From NCBI GenBank assembly GCA_042862465.1, contig JASTVH010000001.1:186001-250000 (forward strand): a DNA stretch of 64,000 nucleotides, read 5' to 3'. The DNA is from JASTVH01 sp042862465 (GTDB lineage: Bacteria; Pseudomonadota; Gammaproteobacteria; Pseudomonadales; Oleiphilaceae). The position numbers and the translations under genes are program-made. Positions 60,500-64,000 of this stretch are shown one piece after another. The notes under the pieces were generated by a model, which had not been told where the DNA came from, did no database searches, and saw only the letters and a program-made list of their open reading frames with translations. Each line of letters opens with the position of its first letter. Positions within the stretch are counted from its first letter, which is position 1.

Positions 60500-60550
60500 A
60501 TGAATGATTTAGGAATCGAGAATTATGTCGACTCAAAAAGGTACCGTTAA
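60500..60550 (+). CDS. 16-codon leader ORF overlapping the csp start
   Basis: ATG at 60500 follows GGAGG (60486-60490) at 9 bases, a better ribosome site than that of the csp gene itself. The ORF encodes 16 residues (MNDLGIENYVDSKRYR) and stops at 60550, 26 bases inside csp in another frame. Ribosomes reading it would cross the csp start, so it may control csp translation. The case rests on position and ribosome site only. Confidence 0.4.
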   Translation: MNDLGIENYVDSKRYR

Positions 60551-60731
60551 GTGGTTCAACGAAGCTAAGGGTTTTGGTTTCATCCAGCAGGAGAACGGCC
60601 CGGACGTATTCGCCCACTACAGCGCTATTCAAGGCAGCGGTTTCAAGACTCTGGCAGAAGGCCAGCAGGTTGAGTTTACCGTGACTCAGGGCCAGAAAGG
60701 TCCTCAGGCCGAGAACATCGTCGCGCTGTAA
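60525..60731 (+). CDS. CspA-family cold-shock protein
   Basis: The 68-residue product is a single cold-shock domain that binds single-stranded RNA and DNA. RNP1 is KGFGFIQ and RNP2 is DVFAHYS. AGGA lies about 10 bases before the ATG. The paralogue letter (cspA, C, D, E) cannot be assigned from sequence. The long leader suggests cold-regulated expression. A terminator follows about 50 bases after the stop. Confidence 0.95.
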   Translation: MSTQKGTVKWFNEAKGFGFIQQENGPDVFAHYSAIQGSGFKTLAEGQQVEFTVTQGQKGPQAENIVAL

Positions 60732-60781
60732 AGCGGTCCTCGCTGCCCCTCCTCAGGGACGGGCCGGCGAACGAAGACGAT

Positions 60782-60812
60782 ACAAAGGCAGACCGTATGG
60801 TCTGCCTTTTGT
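60782..60812 (+). terminator. intrinsic terminator of the cold-shock gene
   Basis: ACAAAGGCAGACC (60782-60794) pairs with GGTCTGCCTTTTGT (60799-60812) around the loop GTAT. A T run sits within the 3' arm, and an A run in the 5' arm may let it serve the minus-strand gene as well. Confidence 0.85.
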
Positions 60813-60825
60813 CGTTCTGGCCCCT

Positions 60826-62130
60826 CTAATTGTGGGCCAGGGTGTCTCCAATTATGGCTTGTTCAATCAGACCAATCCGATCTTGCCCCCAGAACACCCT
60901 GTCGCCGTAGCGAAAGCTCGGCACGCCCCAGCATCCCAGTGCTAGCATCTCTTCCAGGTTCTGTTGCGCCCAGTGGCGCCAGTTTTCATCCCGCAACTGC
61001 TCGCGCGCCTCATGCCAGGACAGCCCGAATCGCTCGACGATTTTCCTAAGGCCCCGGTCTGTCTCTGCACGAATGCCTTCCGCGTTGACGCCGCGAGCAA
61101 AACTCAGCAGAAAATCTTCCAGTTTGCCGGCCTCGCGTGCGAAATCAACCAGCGCATAGCAGCGTTCGACAGCCCTCCCCAGAGGATCAGCCACAAAGCC
61201 GTAGGGTAATCCCAGCTTCTCGGCTTCGCGCTTGGTATCCAGGAAAATGTACATTTTCTTTGTTTTTGGCACCGCCATGCCACGCGTGACCATCGGCAAT
61301 ACCGGCTTGATCTGGAGTTCGATCCGATAGTGGTGAGCCAGTTGCACGGCCCGCTCCAGGCCGATGTAGGAATAGGGACTGCGGGCGGACCAGTAGAGCA
61401 CAAGGGGAAGGCGGGGCCGGGCGGACGGAGGGCTGTGGCGGCAGAAGTCGCGGTAGGTGCGATCGTAATGGATTTCCGGGTCTGCCTGGCGGGCAGCGCC
61501 CAAGGCTATCAGTCGCCGCTCCAGGTGATCGAGTCGGTCCAGGCCCCAGTACCATTCCCCGCCATAGCCGATCATGGCACTCAAATAATGACCCTCTTCC
61601 CGCAATTGCCGTTCGTTGTGTGCCAGCTGCTCAAGCCGTGACGGTCTGTTGTACTCCGGAAGCGAGCCGAGTCGGGCTGACGGTTGGACCCAGAAATGAG
61701 AGAAAAGGGAATGTGCCGTCCGTAGATAGCGTTCAGCGTTGCCTTCGGCCTCCAGCAAAGCGGCGGTTGCGGCCTCAATGGCGCCCTCGTCGTCAAGCCA
61801 GCCCTGGGGCTCGTAGGGAAGATCGTATAAATGCGCCAGATGGGCTGCATCATGCATTGCATTGGCTCGCCACATCTCCGGTGCCGGAAACATTGACGGG
61901 TCCAGGTGGAGGACCGTGTGAAACTGGAGCTCTATATCAAAGCGTTCCAGTAGATCCGGCAGAGCTTGCACGAGCAGGGCGCTGTAAGGGTCATCCAGGC
62001 GCAGGAAAACCTGCAGGCGATGCGGGGCGCCCTGGAGCCGGCGGGCCGCTTCGTGCACATAACGCCGGGTATCTCGCAGCCTATTGCTTGAGAGCGTGCG
62101 GGCCAGGTAAGGCATCAAAGTTTTGAGCAT
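60826..62130 (-). CDS. tandem DsbA-like / HCCA isomerase-like thioredoxin-fold protein
   Basis: The 434-residue product seems to hold two copies of the DsbA-like fold used by 2-hydroxychromene-2-carboxylate isomerases and kappa-class glutathione transferases. Copy 1 (about 38-210) starts QVFLRLDDPYSALLVQALPDL. Copy 2 (about 241-430) starts LVLYWSARSPYSYIGLERAV and ends LALGCWGVPSFRYGDRVFWGQDRIGLIEQAI with the usual cis-Pro. Copy 2 looks complete with its Ser-Pro-Tyr active-site region. Copy 1 is divergent. There is no signal peptide, so it is cytoplasmic. It lies 72 bases after the monooxygenase gene and may share its transcript. Substrate unknown. Confidence 0.82.
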   Translation of the reverse strand: MLKTLMPYLARTLSSNRLRDTRRYVHEAARRLQGAPHRLQVFLRLDDPYSALLVQALPDLLERFDIELQFHTVLHLDPSMFPAPEMWRANAMHDAAHLAHLYDLPYEPQGWLDDEGAIEAATAALLEAEGNAERYLRTAHSLFSHFWVQPSARLGSLPEYNRPSRLEQLAHNERQLREEGHYLSAMIGYGGEWYWGLDRLDHLERRLIALGAARQADPEIHYDRTYRDFCRHSPPSARPRLPLVLYWSARSPYSYIGLERAVQLAHHYRIELQIKPVLPMVTRGMAVPKTKKMYIFLDTKREAEKLGLPYGFVADPLGRAVERCYALVDFAREAGKLEDFLLSFARGVNAEGIRAETDRGLRKIVERFGLSWHEAREQLRDENWRHWAQQNLEEMLALGCWGVPSFRYGDRVFWGQDRIGLIEQAIIGDTLAHN

Positions 62131-62173
62131 GAATGAAGGCGCTCCCTGGAGCGTCGGTTGATTTGCCAGGAGG

Positions 62174-62192
62174 CCGGCCCGTTGAGGGCCGG
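62174..62192. other. hairpin between the monooxygenase and thioredoxin-fold genes
   Basis: CCGGCCC (62174-62180) and GGGCCGG (62186-62192) form a 7-bp GC stem with a 5-base loop just after the monooxygenase stop. No T tract follows on the minus strand, so it may only attenuate. Confidence 0.4.
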
Positions 62193-62202
62193 TTCTGGTT
62201 GC

Positions 62203-63699
62203 TCAGGCACCGGATTGGGACGCCAGCGTGTCCGTCTGTCGCTCTGGGGTGCGGTAAAAATGCATAGCAGAATCCTCTACTTTACCGAAGCGCAGGCCCA
62301 GCAGGTCCAGCACATAGTTCTGGTAGAGGCGCCAGGGGCTGCGATCGCCCTGCTTGGGCAGTCGGTCCAAAGCCCTTCTGACATAACCGGCGTCCAGATC
62401 CAGGAAAGGGGCCTGGCCAAGCTGGCCGTCCAGTTGGGGGGTGCAGAAATCGTAACCATGCCTGTCCATGTAATTGATCAGGCGACAGCTATACTCGCTG
62501 ACCAGATCTGCCTTCAATGTCCAGGAGGCATTGGTATAGCCGACCACAAAAGCAAAATTCGGGACGCCGCTCAGCATCATGCCCTTGTAGCTGAACGTCT
62601 CGGGCAGAGAAACCCTTCGCCCATCCACATCGATCCGGGCGCCGCCAAAGGCGAGCACGTTCAGGCCGGTTGCTGTGATCACGATGTCCGCCTCCAGCTC
62701 CCGGCCGGACTTCAGGCGGATACCGTTGTCGGTCAGGGTCTCGATATGGTCGGTCACCATCTCTGCGGTGCCTTCGCGCAGTACCCGGAACAGATCGCCG
62801 TTGGGTACCAGACACACCCGTTGGTCCCAGGGGTTATAGCTGGGATTGAGGTGGGTATCGATATCAAAATCGGGGCCCAGCGCCTTGCGCTGTTGGCGGC
62901 GAATATTGCGCCGGGCCAGCTTCGGGAAGCGCCGGGCGAACTGGAAAAAGAACATCTGCAGGCCCACATTTTTCCAGCGGGTGATCTGGTACGCCAGGCG
63001 CGCCGGCAGCATGCGCTGGAGCCAGCGTGCGATATGGTCGACATCAGGTAGGGAGACGATATAGGTCGGCGAGCGCTGCAGCATAGTGACGTGGGCGCCT
63101 CGATCAGCCAGGGCCGGCACCAGCGTCACAGCCGTGGCGCCACTGCCAATCACGACGACTCGCTTGTTACTGCAATCCAGGTCTTCCGGCCAGTGCTGCG
63201 GATGGACGACCTGGCCTTTGAAGCGGTCCAGCCCCGGTATTTGTGGGGTATAGCCTTTGTCGTAGCGGTAGTAACCACTGCAGTTCATCAGGAAATTGCA
63301 GGTCATGTGAACGGTTTTCTGGCGCTCTTTGTCCGTTGCTTCCACGGTCCACCGGGCCGACTCACTGCACCAGCTGTAACGGGTAACCCAATGATTGAAG
63401 TGGATTTTTTGCGTGATGTCGTACTGATCTGCGGTATTCTTCACATAGCGGCGAATGGCGGGCCCATCGGCAATGGCCTTGCCTTCGCGCCAGGGCCGGA
63501 ATGAATAGCCCAGGGTGTACATGTCTGAATCGGAGCGGATTCCGGGATAGCGGAACAGGTCCCAGGTGCCTCCGATAGCGTCGCGCCCCTCCAGAACCGC
63601 AAATGTCTTGTGGGGGCAGTTTTTCTTGAGGTGAAAGGCGGCGCCAATGCCTGAAAGGCCGGCGCCGACAATCAAGACATCGTAATGTGGCGTAGACAT
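62203..63699 (-). CDS. flavin-containing monooxygenase, Baeyer-Villiger type (EtaA-like)
   Basis: The 498-residue product inserts oxygen into a ketone or heteroatom substrate with FAD and NADPH. The FAD site is IVGAGLSGIGAAFHL (9-23) and the NADPH site VVVIGSGATAVTLVPAL near 185-201. Between them, FKGQVVHPQHWPED carries the fingerprint FxGxxxHxxxWP of Baeyer-Villiger enzymes. Size and pattern are closest to the EtaA/alkane-utilisation group. AGGATCAGG precedes the ATG. The natural substrate cannot be read. Linkage to the DsbA-like gene hints at an aromatic or ketone catabolic role. Confidence 0.9.
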   Translation of the reverse strand: MSTPHYDVLIVGAGLSGIGAAFHLKKNCPHKTFAVLEGRDAIGGTWDLFRYPGIRSDSDMYTLGYSFRPWREGKAIADGPAIRRYVKNTADQYDITQKIHFNHWVTRYSWCSESARWTVEATDKERQKTVHMTCNFLMNCSGYYRYDKGYTPQIPGLDRFKGQVVHPQHWPEDLDCSNKRVVVIGSGATAVTLVPALADRGAHVTMLQRSPTYIVSLPDVDHIARWLQRMLPARLAYQITRWKNVGLQMFFFQFARRFPKLARRNIRRQQRKALGPDFDIDTHLNPSYNPWDQRVCLVPNGDLFRVLREGTAEMVTDHIETLTDNGIRLKSGRELEADIVITATGLNVLAFGGARIDVDGRRVSLPETFSYKGMMLSGVPNFAFVVGYTNASWTLKADLVSEYSCRLINYMDRHGYDFCTPQLDGQLGQAPFLDLDAGYVRRALDRLPKQGDRSPWRLYQNYVLDLLGLRFGKVEDSAMHFYRTPERQTDTLASQSGA

Positions 63700-64000
63700 G
63701 ACCTGATCCTGAGCCGGGAGCGTGAGCGCCCGGAAGCTTGGGTGAATTTATTGTTGTTTTCTCTGTGCAGTGGCCGGGGAGACGCCGCAGATACTGGTAC
63801 CTCCCTAAAGCGAATGCTTTACGTAGTTCTCTCGCAGTTGCCGGGGTTTTGCAAGGAAAAAATGGCGGGTTGAGGGGAAGGCTGGCTCGATCTTTTCCAG
63901 GGTTTCAGCAAAAGGAGGGAGGCTCGCGTATTGCGCACGCCTTTGTTTCGCTCCAATCTATGGGGCTTTGCGGTCCAGGCTGGGTGACAAGGAGAGAAAG
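63700..64000. other. region upstream of the monooxygenase, window end
   Basis: No convincing gene lies in these 300 bases. The last bases (63989-64000, ACAAGGAGAGAAAG-like) include AAGGAG and look like a ribosome site for a plus-strand gene beginning just beyond the window. The rest presumably holds divergent promoters for it and the monooxygenase, but I see no good -35/-10 pair. Confidence 0.35.

Noticed and set aside
60231..60503. 90-codon frame upstream of the cold-shock gene
   Set aside because: It runs through the csp promoter and leader and has no ribosome site or family features.
1..64000. CRISPR arrays, insertion sequences, prophage or integrase-associated attachment sites
   Set aside because: I saw no regularly spaced repeats, transposase or integrase genes. 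The three tRNA genes have no flanking duplicate of their 3' ends that I could see.

Overview
The window reads as chromosomal core DNA of a motile, aerobic, moderately GC-rich gammaproteobacterium of the Pseudomonas / Marinobacter / Oceanospirillales type. Three things support this. Gene order follows blocks known from Pseudomonas-like genomes (queA-tgt-yajC-secD-secF-suhB-trmJ-cysE-iscR-iscS; ndk-rlmN-pilF-rodZ-ispG-hisS-yfgM-bamB-der; uup-hypothetical-usp-hypotheticals-fadB-fadA). FadB begins like the pseudomonad enzyme, and the rod/hook operon sits behind a sigma-54 promoter. I see no prophage, insertion sequence, integron, CRISPR array or rRNA operon, and genes are densely packed. The genus is inference.

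Layout. 1-5.5 kb: the first 20 codons of a minus-strand lipoprotein, an ABC-2 exporter pair (yadG/yadH), queF, a MASE2-type adenylate cyclase, a DUF962 membrane protein and a small nitroreductase. 5.6-17.8 kb: flgBCDEFGHIJKL, with unusually long FlgE and FlgK and two intercistronic hairpins around flgF. 17.9-23.7 kb: tRNA-Leu(CAA), queA-tgt (queuosine) and yajC-secD-secF (protein export). 23.7-28.7 kb: a suhB homologue without the usual catalytic motif, trmJ, cysE, iscR and iscS, then directly ndk. The iscU-iscA-hscB-hscA-fdx genes normally found here are absent, and IscS lacks the C-terminal tail that docks IscU. 28.7-37.7 kb: rlmN, pilF, rodZ, ispG, hisS, yfgM, bamB and der.

37.7-49.2 kb: ackA-pta on the minus strand, a GGDEF-EAL protein, alanine dehydrogenase, tRNA-Glu(TTC), a secreted cysteine-containing hypothetical, a YfcH-like epimerase, a small CbiX-like chelatase, a DUF924 protein, a TetR regulator behind a perfect inverted repeat, and tRNA-Gly(GCC). 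49.3-60.1 kb: cheV, a YcbX-like MOSC protein, uup, a conserved hypothetical with a cysteine cluster, uspA, two hypotheticals and the fadBA beta-oxidation operon behind a long regulatory gap. 60.1-64 kb: a cold-shock gene with a long leader and an overlapping upstream ORF, a tandem DsbA-like/HCCA-isomerase-like fusion, and a Baeyer-Villiger-type flavin monooxygenase.

The genes fall into motility and chemotaxis (flg genes, cheV, second-messenger enzymes), tRNA modification (queF, queA, tgt, trmJ, rlmN), envelope biogenesis (SecDF, BamB, RodZ, PilF), and carbon and fatty-acid metabolism (ackA-pta, ald, fadBA, the monooxygenase). I found no obviously new multi-gene system. The most interesting signals are the reduced isc locus with a tail-less IscS, the SuhB without its metal-binding motif, the overlapping leader ORF of the cold-shock gene and the enlarged hook genes. 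All start choices, motifs and hairpins were read by eye. No database search was run.
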